A stretch of DNA of 64,000 nucleotides from Urophycis tenuis (taxonomy: Eukaryota > Chordata > Actinopteri > Gadiformes > Phycidae), in the NCBI GenBank assembly GCA_036785325.1, contig JAXIVH010000013.1, positions 1,300,673 to 1,364,672 of the forward strand. Reading direction: 5' to 3'. Positions 28,801 through 54,982 of this stretch are shown piece by piece (the first letter of the stretch is position 1; every line of letters begins with the position of its first letter). Position numbers and translations under genes: made by a program. The notes beneath the pieces were generated by a model. It had not been told where the DNA came from. It searched no databases and saw nothing but the letters and a program-made list of their open reading frames with translations.

Positions 28801-31800
28801 TGACATCACTAAGGGGGTCCTAAGGGGGGGTCAAACTCATTCTCACCCCGGGCCACATCAGCATTATGGTTGCCCTCAAAGGGCCGGTTGTAACTGTAAG
28901 ACTATATACACTTAACTACATATTGTTAAGCAACTGTCTCTGCATTTCATTATTATTTATTCAAGTGTACAAATATTGTACATGCATTTATAAACGTTTG
29001 TAAATGTAAAAATGTATGGATGCACTGGAACCACTGCAATCTAGCGGCAGGATTTTGGGGATCACAAAATGGTGGGAGATGTAGTTCATGGTGGCGGTAC
29101 GCTGTGAAGCAGCACATGTCTTTTAAGCTCTCGCGGGCCACAACAAATGAGGTGGCGGGCCTCGAGTTTGACACGCGTGACACCAGCGTGTCTACCAGGG
29201 ACTGAGCGGCCAGTGGTACCTTTTTCCTGCGCTAGCTCCTCTTGTCTCTGATGGGGGGGCTTGTACGGGGCGGCGCCCGCGGCCAGAGCCTCCGACACAA
29301 ACCCATCCAGAAAGGACAGCGAGGAATCCACCTGTCAGAGTCATGGGGCACGTTGTCAAGGAGACAAGGAGACATTATGTCATGGAAAAATCTCAAGTCA
29401 ATTACTTGGTCTTAGTCTATTGTTATTTACATTTAGGGGATTTAGCAGACGCTTTAATCCAAAGCGACTTACAAAGAGTACATTTGTCATAAGAAGGTGA
29501 AACATTTCATTGCGGCTAATGCAGTAAGAAAGTCACCAGAACAAGTTTCAAGCATTTCAACTGCTAGGTTAACCCTTGTTATCCACATGTATTTTATGAG
29601 GTTAGAATAATAATAATAGAATAATCAACACAGTTTCAGGTCAGTAGAATAGTAATAATAGAATACTCAACACAGTTTCAGGTCAGTAGAATAATAATAA
29701 TAGAATACTCAGATACTAGTGGTCAAACTCATTTAAATATTGGGAATCTGCAACATGCTGAACATTTCACCAAGCACCACAGCCCAACTGTCCACATATA
29801 AGTGAAGTGGCTCTTTGAGAGGCCCGTTACCTCCAGGGGCTCCGGGCCCCCTCTGCGCGGCAGCACCCTGGCCCGGAGCTCTGCGTGGGACGCCAGGTGC
29901 TGCAGCTCGTGGAGCTTCTGTCTCAACACCGTGTCCAGGGAGCCGCAGTGCCTCTCCGCCAGCTCCTGGGCCACGGCCACGCAGGCGGGGCCTTCACACA
30001 GCTTGGTCATGGCCATCAGCACCCAGCTCTTGGTTTCACAACTGCTGTGTCTCAGGTCAAGGAGCTGGGCCAGAAGTCTCAGGACAGTGGCTGGCTGGAG
30101 GCCTTCCTTCAAGCAGGCGTATTCCCCCAGCACCTGGTCCACAGGGAGAAGGAGGGCACAACACAGCACACTGAGGTCCTCTCACCTGGAGGCTGTTGGA
30201 GGTACACGGTGTAGGCTGGAACGTATGGGTCGATAGTTGTAATGAAACGATCACATTTGTACTTTCATTAATTAATACAATTTTAAACAAGTGTTTTAAG
30301 TTCTTGTAGCTTCAGAAATGTATACATAGTGACTTTCTATAAATAACAAAGAAATGCATTATTCATTGACTGCCAGTCAAACAAACCAAGTACACAACAA
30401 TAGAATGCATAAGGTGATGAGCATTTGCCAATTCGTCAATTGCCCCCCTAACGAGTTAATGATGACGATGGTGATTTGACTATATGGTGTGTGTGTGTAC
30501 CATATAGCTTCATTCTCAATATACGTTAATTACTTTGTAGATGCAATGTATACATAAGTGATGGTAGTGATGCTCACCCAGCTGATGACCTGGAGGAAGC
30601 GCTGGGACAACCTGTCTGGGCGGTCCTGGAGAAGAGACAGGTAGGACTCCACAGCCAGCAGCCTCAGCTGTCGGTCCTCCTCCACACTCTCAGACCCTGG
30701 GGCCACACAGTCAGACTCGGTTCAGCAGGATTTTCTAACAAATGCCAGGAGATTGGAAACGTGAAAGCTTCTGAGAGGTGATCATACCCTCAGACAGGAG
30801 TCTCAGGAAGCTGTTTGGGATGTCAGGCTGCATCTGGTCTCCGACCAGCAGAAATACTGTGTTCATGGTCTGAATGAACCATGCATTGTCCGGGGCATAT
30901 GTAGTTTAGTTTATAGGAAGATTCTAACACTCGGCTATGGCTAACTTTTTTGTAAAATACCAGGAATACCAGTACAGCAATAATGAATGTTTCACGAAGT
31001 CAAGAGGCCGCTTGATTCATTAAATAAGGATTATATACAGTATGTAAGACATCCTGAGCAATCATCCATATGAAAAATACTCTTATAATGTACATGTACC
31101 TTTTTGCCACTTTGAACCTAGTGTATACTCACAGAGAGTTGCATGCTTACAGGAAAAAATCTGGGTTTTTCCACACAGGACACGGGACAGTTTGAAAATG
31201 GTGACCAATGATTTAAAGTGACGCATACAGAGGATGTGTACTTAACAACATCACCGGACAAAATAACTAAAAACAATTTATAAGTCTATCAAAGAACATC
31301 ATCACTTGTGACTTAGCTACTCAACGCTGTCGTAGGCCTTTCGGCCAGGTCAGCCCACCATAGCCTCTCCAATGTCATTGGAAAGGGAGAGGTGAAGGGT
31401 GGTGATGCTCAGTTATTTCCAAACTGCAACCTCACTGCTAGATGCAACTGAATCCTACACACTCCACCTTTAACTATCAGTTACATGTAAGGATCATTCC
31501 GCAATGGAGATCATGCACCACAAATGAATTAACGGCTAAACCCTCAAGTGTCAATAGTGGAAAACTAATAGTGAAGGATATTTTTCTGCCAGCTCTGCGA
31601 CCTTTCCTCCAAGGTCTATTGTGACGTAGTCGTCTTTACTGTGGCGGAGGAACTCCAGCAGCTTCTCAACAATAACCTTCACATTCTGGCCGTTGGTGAT
31701 CCGAAACAGCAGCTCCAGTGTCTAGAGGAAAAGCACAACAATAGTATGTTACATTAAGTTTGAACTTGAGTAACTGTAAACAAATTGGATCAGAAGGATG

Positions 31801-34465
31801 AGGCAAGTCAAAATTTAATTGGTGCATGATTGTAACATCACAAAAATATTTGCTGTTGTCTAAATTGAAGAAAACAGCTCAAAACAACAAAGTGCACAAG
31901 TCAGTTAGCTGTCCAATATAAATACAAATAAAAGTCCCCACGCTGTTCATCCCAGCTCATCCAACAAGAAACCCCTGGCTGACATCCCACCTCTCGCTTT
32001 ATAATGAGGTCTGAGTGGTCCAGGCACTCGATGATGGTCATCTGGTGCTGCAGAGCCAGGTTAGCATCCTGCTGCACCACATAGGTGAGGGCTTTGAGAC
32101 CTTCAACAGCAAAACAGGTTCTATGTGTTACTATACATGTGTATGTATAATGTATAATCTATGTACCATGATAAATATGCTCTGTGTATATATATATAGA
32201 TAGATAGATAGATGGATAGATGGATAGATGGATAGATGGATAGATGGATAGATAGATAGATAGATGGATAGATGGATGGATGGATGGAGAGAGAGAGAGA
32301 GAGAGAGAGATAATATTGGTGTATCAAGTAAATGTGGATCAAGCTGAATCCAAATCTTACCCAGGTATTTCAAGTTTATTTTTGGTGACAAAACAAAGTT
32401 GCCAATACACTTTGCAGCTTTTTCCAAAAGCTCAGCTTTAGGGTGAATTGTGTAAATAGTTTTCACACACTCGAATAATATTGCTGTTAAAAACAAAAAA
32501 AAAGATTTTTACACTTGGAAATGATGGATTTACTCAATTGTTATTCATCAAAATGGAAATGGCATGATGACACCATGATGGATTTAAGGTACCGTAGGTG
32601 ATGTTGTGGTTCATCTCTGCTCGCCGTAGTGACTCATCAAGGACTTCATACATCAACTCACTTGTACTGCAGAGACATTATAGGATCAGATGTCTGACGT
32701 CCTGTACAAACATCACGTCATCCAAACGTATCAAACAGACAACAGAGATTCCTGACTTACCTCCTGTCGTTGTTCCCCAGTAAGGAGAGTATTCTGAGGA
32801 GTTGGATTTGAAGCCAGGGAGCGGGAACACTGTGGTAGTTAAAATCAATGGGCAGTTTCCCTCCCACCACCTGCTTTAAGATGGTCACGAAGCTCCCCGT
32901 GAGGTCCTTGTAACTCTCCGGCTTCTCCTGTGACAAAAGAATCAGCGGGATGGTGATATTGTAACTTTGATAACAACTCAAAGTTGTAATGTCTAAGTTG
33001 AGGAAGGCCCTACCTTGACCATCTCCAAGTAAATGTGTAGTGAAGCAGACATTACGCCCGGGTCCTTGTCGCACAGAGCCTTCCGGAACTTGTTGTGGAT
33101 GTGCTGGACCTGGTTGGGAGCGATCAGGTAGAACTTGTAGAGGGCCAGAACTGCTTTCCTCCGGATGATTTCTCTGTTAAAAACGGGAGAGTTAGGAGAG
33201 TTAAATCCCATTTTGTTATAATACATGAAAAATATGTGTAGGAGAAGATGTCCAGAAGCACAATGCTAAAAAAATGTATTATAAGTGAAGTAATGTTGGA
33301 AGAGATATAGAAATAACATCACTGCAGCTACCACTACGCTGCACTGCCACAATAACAATAACAAAAAGCAATGTTTTTTTCAGTCCTTACTTTGGGTGAT
33401 TGAGTTTCTCCTCCACCAGGGGGAGAACTGCAGGTATCATGTCTTTGGGAAATACTTGACTGACAACTGTCAACGCCATGCACACTTCTATCAGATTTGT
33501 GCTCTGAAGATCCTGCAGAGACAACACATCCGATCAGTGTACAAACATCCACATTCACACATTCACAGTGCAATCTCACCGTTTATGTGTTGGGAGGATT
33601 GGGAGATTTAGGTTGCGCTAAACCAACTAAACTTAGACAATCAAGCAAATACTCACTTTTAATACAGTGTTGACAAGGAGAAGCAGGAGCTCATGGCTCT
33701 CATTCAGAAACAAGGATACAGCCAGGTAACCTGAAAGACAGTAACCAACAATACATGAAAGTATATATATATACATAAAAATAATTCCCTTATTCAGAAT
33801 GTGTCCACTTAAAAATGTCTTAGTACATTGAGATACTCAATAACATACCGACTCTCTTGTCCAGAGCAGTGCCTTGCTGGGCCAATTTAATGGCATGGAT
33901 GTAGCTAAAGGAGGCCTCATAACCCAACATTTCACAGTATATTGCCCTCACCATGAGCTCCTTCATCTGCCTCTAAAGTAGACGACACCGCATCAAGAAG
34001 TAAAACATATCGCTCAATCAGTCATCCATACATCCATGTCATTTTGACGAAAATGTCAACAAAGTACTCAACATATTAAAAACCAAACTGGAAAATGCCA
34101 ATACCATGGACGTGGTGGGAGAAGACACCTGCTCTTTGATGGACACAAGTTCACGTTGAATAAGTTTCTCTTCATCCTTGAGGGGAGAATCAAAGAAAAC
34201 AATAAAGAAACCTGGAGTGTTTTATTGTCCATGCATGAAAGTGACACTATAGTGTGGGCAGTGTATTTTTAGGTGCACACCGTTTCAGCACTACCATATC
34301 GGTGTTCCGATGCTCAAATCAAAAACTCACATGTTTCGATGTTAATTCAGTAATCCCTCGGATCAGGTTTCCTAGTTTTGACGTAGACGATAGTTTTCCC
34401 GGCTGTGAGTCTAAGGACAGAAGACTCGGCAGCGCTGTTAGGGTCTTTTCAACAACATCACTCAT
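25456..34465 (-). CDS. ap4e1: AP-4 adaptor complex subunit epsilon-1, about 21 exons
   Basis: Large subunit of the AP-4 heterotetramer, which sorts cargo such as ATG9 from the trans-Golgi network. It starts MSDVVEKTLTALPSLL at 34465, matching the vertebrate N-terminus, and ends LCQRALAEH-stop at 25456. Exons, 5' to 3': 34465-34331, about 34177-34105, 33974-33849, 33731-33656, 33513-33391, 33176-33013, 32929-32761, 32668-32594, 32486-32361, 32099-31991, 31722-31582, 30900-30788, 30697-30578, 30139-29831, 29331-29218, 28694-28555, 28392-28111, 28038-27476, 26632-26433, 26125-25956 and 25622-25456. The first 13 or so encode the alpha-solenoid adaptin trunk (IHAIKLAQQG, KAVLALYKF). Next come a low-complexity Ser/Pro/Glu hinge (27.5-28.4 kb) and the C-terminal ear. 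Predicted length is roughly 1,150 residues against about 1,137 in human. The intron between 31582 and 30900 is AT-AC type. Confidence 0.95.
25722..25826 (+). repeat. (GACA)n/(GATA)n microsatellite in an ap4e1 intron
   Basis: About 20 GACA units flanked by GATA units on both sides, between the last two ap4e1 exons. Confidence 0.95.
27184..27255 (+). repeat. Imperfect (TG)n in an ap4e1 intron
   Basis: TG run with TGCGTGCATG and GTTTGGATG interruptions, in the intron between exons at 27476 and 26632. The rest of that intron shows no other feature. Confidence 0.85.
28822..29179 (+). mobile_element. Diverged hAT-type element in an ap4e1 intron
   Basis: The left end contains GGTCAAACTCATTCTCACC...GGGCCACATCAGC and the right end GGCGGGCCTCGAGTTTGACAC. 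These are the same general hAT termini as the element at 21774 but from another subfamily. No target duplication is visible. It lies between the exons at about 28555-28694 and 29218-29331. Confidence 0.6.
29424..29510 (+). repeat. Common teleost interspersed repeat tail
   Basis: TTTAGCAGACGCTTTAATCC followed by AAAGCGACTTACAAAGAG is a very widespread fish SINE/LINE-like 3' motif. It lies in an ap4e1 intron. Confidence 0.6.
30901..31581 (-). other. ap4e1: U12-type AT-AC intron of ap4e1
   Basis: On the minus strand the intron opens ATATCCTT directly after exon sequence ending GCAGAAAA. It closes ...CTAAACTAC directly before ATATGCCCCGGAC. Joining at these points restores Glu-Lys-Tyr-Ala-Pro-Asp, the residues conserved in vertebrate AP4E1. 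No GT-AG pair nearby keeps the frame. ATATCCTT is the minor-spliceosome AT-AC donor consensus. A TTCCT-containing branch-like stretch (TTCCTATAAAC) lies about 10-20 bases before the acceptor. The intron also carries a dispersed repeat at about 31310-31480. Confidence 0.85.
31310..31480 (+). repeat. Dispersed teleost repeat in the ap4e1 AT-AC intron
   Basis: The stretch ends CTCACTGCTAGATGCAACTG and AATCCTACACACTCCACC, closely matching the end of the element at 49880-50345. It includes the typical CAACCTCAC block and a purine-rich middle. Both are taken as copies of one widespread non-autonomous fish repeat. Confidence 0.55.
32193..32312 (+). repeat. (GATA/GATG)n plus (GA)n in an ap4e1 intron
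   Basis: TAGATAGA units, then TGGATAGA units, then (GA)n. Confidence 0.95.
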
Positions 34466-34837
34466 TGTGACACCGAAGAGCTGACTTGATTGAACAGCTG
34501 TTTTATCGTAATCGGCCTTTTAATTCATGTGTCCATTGCACTGTAGGTTTATTAGAATAGGACAACATCTACACAAAAATGTTCTACAGTATACCAAGTT
34601 GTGAAATACAATTTTGACAGTCCGGCCATTGTTTTGATTCAGCAGCGGCGGCAGCTTATTGATGACGTCACTTCCGCTTTCAATCCAAAACTTTATTTAA
34701 GGTTTTAAGAAACAGTACCTTATCTATGACCATATTTCCACCTAACTGCTAAAAATATTATATTTGACTCGTAATCTAAGGTTTTATCCAAAACACAACA
34801 CAACATACTCATACACACTTTTGTATTTAAACATATG

Positions 34838-34925
34838 CATTTATTGTGTTTTTTATGTATATAACTCATTTTATAAAGACAGGACTAACACAATCTCAAA
34901 CAATAATATTTAAAACACAATTTAT
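34838..34925 (-). other. Candidate gnb5 polyadenylation region
   Basis: Two minus-strand AATAAA signals (near 34840 and 34920) lie in AT-rich DNA about 0.8 kb past the gnb5 stop and 0.4 kb before the ap4e1 start. The 34.5-35.7 kb stretch otherwise shows no gene. Confidence 0.35.
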
Positions 34926-35716
34926 TGTTTTTTTATGTGTTCATAACATTCCCTTAAATAACTGATATGTACACTAAACTACAGTAAAATAATTACAATA
35001 AATATGAAATCACAGCCATTAGATATCTCAATGAAAGGAAGTACATTCTGAGAGTTAAAACATATTTTCACATGGAATTCATTATGGAAAGCGGCCCTAA
35101 TAATTTAGTGGGTATTTTATCTGGTGGAATGCGTACATCAAGCAAGTGAAAAAGAGAAAGTCAGAACCAGTTTCAAGCTTCAAAAAAATCAAAAAAATAT
35201 TATTTTGTACATTTACATTAAACATAGTAATATTGCCAGGTAAGTTATTTTGAAAACACAGGCAGTTTTTTGGGTGGTGAGTATGGTCGGTGGTTTTTCG
35301 TGGTGGTGTGTATTATAGGATAGAAAATTAGCATATCGTCTTCTTTTCGGCAAAACAATATCCTACCATTTCACTGTTATGTCACCTCTATCCTAAACTG
35401 ACATTGTACAAGTGTAATTGAAATATACATTTCAAAACTATATCCATTACCCTGAATACTGTGTGATTGTGCTAAATATACTATACTGTTTTATTCCACA
35501 TGGTTGAATAACTTTCCAATCCTATACATGTATCTACCCTGGTCATAATATCACAGAAGTATATACAGTGCCCTGTCATTGTTTAGCATTAGATATGCAC
35601 CACAGAATCTGAGCCGCTATTCTCTTGATTGTACCCAAGCAAACTTAACTTTGAGCATCTTTCCTCCAATAGCTCTCTCAATTACTAAGCCTTCATCTGC
35701 ATCTCCATCTTCATCC

Positions 35717-38700
35717 TCAAGCCCAGACCTTAAAACAAATTAGAAGAAAACAGTGAGTTACATTTCAAATCGCGACCCACACTAGTGTCATAATAAGCCA
35801 TCGCGAAGGGAGCATTGAAGAGTGCCGTGGCCGTACCCTGAGGGTGTGATCCCAGGACCCCGTGCAGAAGGCTGTCCCATCAGGGGACACCCGCAGGGTG
35901 CTGACCCGGTTCTCATGTCCAAAGAGGATGGACACTCGGGTTCCCTTCAGCACGTCCCACACATTGATGGTGTAGTCGTTGTAGCCACCGAAGAGCAGAC
36001 GCCCTGAAGCACAAACAGCAATCAAACAAAGCAAAACGAGACACATGCAGTTCTGCCTTATGCAGGCAACAGGAACTCAAGATATTTGAAAATATATAAA
36101 ATAATCTTGTTTAAAAACTCTTACCACTAAGAGAAAAGTCAACACTGGAGACACCAAATATTATGCTTTCTTTGGAATAAATAGCGACCTCTCTGTCCGC
36201 TCTCAGGTCATACAGACGACACTGTGACACAAACACAAAGCTTGCCGTTTCAGTCTTAGCATGGTAGTTTAAATGTGTTGCCAGCAGCACAACATGAGCC
36301 AGCAGCTCTTGTGGTGCCGGAGCTTTGTGGTGAATATGGTGTAGTAGTCGTGGTACAGTCCATCACTTACAGTAGCATCGTCAGAGCCAGAGGCAAACGC
36401 ATCTCCACTGGGATAGTACCTGTTGGAGGTTAGAAAGACGCCATATTTAGCACCCTTTTGTGTTGTGGTTAAATGTAAAGAACAATCTTGTATATTTTAT
36501 ATATTTGATAAACCTCAGATTATAAAGTGTGTAATCTCTTGGAAGTAATTGAATTGAATTGAATATGTTATTATTTTATAATGTATAATTCATTTTATGA
36601 TTTAGACTCAATAATTAATTGATTATTCTTAAAAATTCTTATTTATATCTTTTACTCTAGATAGATTTAATAACGAACCAAACACTGATGAAACCCTTAC
36701 CTCACACTATTGATGTCTGATTCATGAGTTTCAAATGACTGGATGCATTGTCCTGAACGCATGTCCCAGACATTAGCCTTCTTATCACAGCCCTTTAAGA
36801 GTACACATGAAAATGCATGTAGTAACTGCATAAATATTTATCAGAGTCAAGGAACAAGGTGTTCAAAATGACAAAAGTCCTCCTCACCCCTGAGACAAAG
36901 GTGTTTCCAGTCTCGGACGGGGCCAGGTCAAGACAGAGCACGTCTGCTGCGTGGCCGTGGAAACTCTGTAGCAGCTGCCCACTCTCAACATCCCATAATG
37001 CACACGTTCCATCTCCGCTAGATGTCAAAATCTGGTTGATAAAGGTAAATATGGTAGTCGCGGTTGAGAATGTGTCGTATAATAACAATGGTTAAAGTGA
37101 CAGACAGACAGAAGAGGCACAGACAAAAATCGGTATTTAAGTCATGTTATGAAGGGTTATCAAGGTGTGCATCAGGCATCAGAAAAAGACATTTATGAAA
37201 TCCTTTGCAATGGACCTGGTCCTGGCTACGTAGCCAAGCGGCTAACAATACACTCACGTGGCCAAGGCCACTGACACCAGGGGCTGGAGCGGTGCTGAGC
37301 CTCTCTCTCTGGCGGCTGCGTCTCCTGTCCTATCTACGCAGTGTTTCCAATGTGTTCCCAACGAGACAACACAAGGGGAACACAATGTGGGAAGTGGGAG
37401 TTTGTCTTTGTTATGACTGCTGCAGCCAGGTCGTAACAGTGCACACTGACAACGTTAGGGACGTTCCAAACACACATAACAGCAGGGGGTTCAGACCACA
37501 CCCCTACAATCCTGAGGATGAGTCAGTCCAAGACTCGTTATTTATTTATTTTTTTAATAAAGAGTGAACTTTGAGATTTATTTATATACTTTTTGACATT
37601 TTCCTGACAAGATACTCGGTAGTTGTGTAATGAATACATCCCTCTTTGATATTCAATGGCTATTTTACGTTTTTAGTTTCCGTTGTCCGTCAGGAAAACA
37701 TTTGTGTCTTTCATTTGTAAAATCCCAAGATATCTGCAACATTCAGTTACAATGGAATGCTGTGAATATGGTGCATAGTGTTCTTTGCATTATGTTTGTT
37801 ATTTTACTGTGTTCAATTGCTTATGTTGTCTTTGCTTGTCCAGCAGTATAGAGGTTCACCCCTCAACCTTCCAGGAAACATATATAGGAAACACATACAT
37901 GTTTTTAATTGGCCATGGTAAATGCTTGCAATAGTGGGATACTCCTACTTTGGGCTGATGGAGCCTGGTGGTGGTGAATGGTGCACTACATCAATCCACT
38001 GCACCTGAGCATCCTAGCTGGCCTCACCTGCATGTCCGAGTTGGTGAAGCTGCAGGCAGACAAGTAGTTTGTGTGCATGGCAACAGACTTCTTTTTAGCT
38101 GCCAGGTTTTCATTCTTGTCCAGAGACAGAGGGTACACTGAGCATTTGTTGTCCAGGCCCCTGTGCAACCACATCTTGATTTAGCATTACAGTAGGTGGA
38201 CCTGATCAAATTAATATGCATTTATTATAATGAGGGATGAAGGATTGTGAGATTAGGGTGAAACACTGACCCACATGCGACTGCACAGCCAGAGGGTGCG
38301 TAGGCACAGGCCATTACCCAGGTGCAAGGCATCGTCACTGCATGCTCCTAAAACACAATGCATATATGAATATGGGAACATATAATATTTATGCAAATAC
38401 ATTGATTATGCATAACAATGACAATACCTTGTTGGTAGTGAACGCATCCCACACAATGACTTTCCCATCCTATAATAACAAATAGAAGGTTTTGATTATT
38501 GGCAATATCACAAAAGAGCTTGTTTGCACTAGGAACAGAGGAATAAATCGTCCAGACCAGTCTGGATATTGGACATTATCTTATCATTTTGTGGAGGGAA
38601 TTTTATCAAGTGGAGGGAAGATTGCCAAACCTGCGAAGAGCTGACAATCCGCCTTTTGTCCTTACACCAGTCCATGCACAGAACTTTATTGCCATGGCCC

Positions 38701-39271
38701 TTCAGAGTTCTCCGGGTCTTCATGATGAACTGGCCCAACCCCTCGACCTTCTCTGCCACTTGATGTACTGTAAACACAGTGCATACCTACGTCAGACTGC
38801 TTCATATGATAGGAAATTAAACGGAATCCTGCTGATTAATACGTTCCACATTAGGGATTAAACCAAAGTAGACCAAAACATTATGATGCATTTTGATGTT
38901 AATTAAATCTTAAACTCCATCACATCGCCAAATAGGCTTCGGCATTTCATTTAGCCTACATGTTAACACACGGAACAGGTCTCCTATTGCAGTTGAGGTA
39001 TGCCGTCGTATCAAGCACCATACATTTACCAATTCGTAACATATTGGTAAAGGAAAAAAAATCGTAAGCGATCGCAAAAGATTCATTCGGAAATAACACT
39101 GTATAATTTCGCGACAACACACTTGGACACAAAGATGAATCGGGCCTATTCTCACTCACATTCGACATCGTGTAGCTTTGCCCTTTCCTCTTCGAGCTTC
39201 GATTTTAGCGTCTCCGACTCTGTTTTGAGATTTGCGAGGGTCTCATTTGGTTGAACCTCCTGTGTCGCCAT
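35717..39271 (-). CDS. gnb5: G protein subunit beta-5, 11 exons
   Basis: Atypical G-beta that pairs with R7-family RGS proteins through their GGL domain and speeds shut-off of Gi/o signalling in neurons and retina. Exons: 39271-39160, 38767-38631, about 38472-38430, 38346-38272, 38161-38030, 37031-36888, 36794-36705, 36420-36370, 36222-36124, 36004-35838, and a tiny last coding exon 35728-35717 that adds only Val-Trp-Ala-stop. The protein starts MATQEVQPNETLANLK, then an N-terminal helix and a seven-bladed WD propeller (GHGNKVLCMDWCKDKRRIVS, GHAADVLCLDLAPSE, FGHENRVSTLRVSPDG). Length is about 353 residues, as in the short vertebrate isoform. No upstream exon for the longer retinal isoform was recognised. 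Fish have two gnb5 copies; which one this is cannot be told. The start lies about 1.6 kb from the myo5c stop. Confidence 0.95.
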
Positions 39272-39599
39272 TTCAGGGATTACAGGGGATCTCATATATT
39301 TTTGTTCTACGAGCAGCAATGGGCAGCAAAAAGGTAGACCGGGCTCACAGCTGATGCTGGTGTCGTGACGTCACATGGAAAAAGATACTCGTCCAGTTTC
39401 CAGGGGAGGGGATTCTGTGATGATGCTCGGCTCTGTATCCTCACCTCAACTAAGTCTGAACGGAACAATTTAAACACCACTTACAAATCAAAGTTAAATC
39501 CCAATGCTGATATAACTACGACTACTACTACTTCTACTACTACTCATAATACCAATACCCGAATAATAATAGTAATCATCTTAGAATAACACTACAAAC

Positions 39600-39812
39600 A
39601 ATAATAATGATACGCATCAAACCGTAATAAAATACAAAAGCATAACCTTGGCTGCATGAACATAATTTATTTAAAATAGTTTTACAATTCAAATAGATTA
39701 AAAAATAGACAATCATTTGAAAAATAATAATAATAATACTATTAAACCACTGTACATTTTAGAGGCATATTTACGAATCTCAGTGTGACAAATTAACATA
39801 TGTACACACATA

Positions 39813-39858
<46 letters not shown>

Positions 39859-40848
39859 GTTCTTTACTCTTACTGGGAATTTACACCGCAGGCGAAAGCG
39901 TAACGTGAGAGAAACGTTGGCGTATCAATTCACACCGCCGCCGTTTGTTTGGCTATATTTAATAAGATAATAGGCGTACACGTCAAACGAGATGCTTCAG
40001 AAACGCTTAAAAATAGAAGTGAAGCGTAAAGTTAAGCTTTGGTCGGCCGTGAGACGGGCGTAAAACGCTGCCGGTGTAAATCAGTGCACTGGTTTGAATG
40101 GAATTCTATCTCCAGCGGCAGTCGGCCGTCTGACGGCCGACTAAAAAACGCTTCTAAAACGGCTCTGGTGTAAATTGGCCTTTAGTGTTCTTTAACAGTA
40201 AAGTTCTAGGAATTGGGGTGGGGGGTGGGGGGTGGGGGGGGTGTTCCCCCTGGTTACGGCCCGTGGCAACTTTGTGATACTTCCGTTAGTACCATCGTCA
40301 CACAGAGCTTCACCATCCACACACCGTCGTGATATACTGTAGGTGTCCGAGAAGCCTGACCCTCCACTGGCCAGCATGAGCTCCACACATCTCCCCACAT
40401 CATGGGGTTCTTCTATAAGCATCCCAGATGCTTCACCATCTCTCAGATGTCACAGTCAAAGGGCTCTGCCCAGACAATAGACAGCAGAGCTCTGCCCAGA
40501 CAGAACTCTACACGTCCACAGATTACATTACACTACACTACATTTAGGACACACCTTGGCGCTGGCGTCCCTTCATGGTGACATTGAAGGGAATACAAAA
40601 AGGCACCTCCACGTCACAAGAAGAACACTACATGCATTCGCAGGAGCGAGACAAAGCATTTCACTCCTTCATGTCATGTCCACGACACGGAAGGACAGAA
40701 CTGCGACTCGGGACTGTGGACGTTTGCATCTCAGATTACTTCACATCATTCATTTAACAATGATAACATTTTAAAATCACAGAATGGACCAATCACTGAG
40801 CTTGATTGGGGTGATAAATTAAAAGACAATTTGGGCGATAAGGGGTGG
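39600..40848 (-). other. Probable myo5c 3' UTR and gnb5 upstream region
   Basis: A minus-strand AATAAA at 39666-39671 lies about 1.2 kb past the myo5c stop and only 0.4 kb from the gnb5 start codon. If used, the myo5c 3' UTR contains a MITE (39873-40181) and a (CA)n tract (about 39818-39856), and nearly abuts the gnb5 promoter. Confidence 0.4.
39873..40181 (-). mobile_element. 309-bp copy of the same Harbinger-like MITE, inverted
   Basis: Reverse complement of the element at 18725-19044, with only a few substitutions and without its 11-bp duplication. Flanks are TTA at 39870-39872 and 40182-40184, a 3-bp target duplication. It lies between myo5c and gnb5, probably inside the myo5c 3' UTR. 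Confidence 0.85.

Positions 40849-54982
<14,134 letters not shown>

Noticed and set aside
30901..31622. Frame break in ap4e1 suggesting a pseudogene
   Set aside because: Explained by the AT-AC intron; the frame is intact once joined at ATATCCTT and AC.
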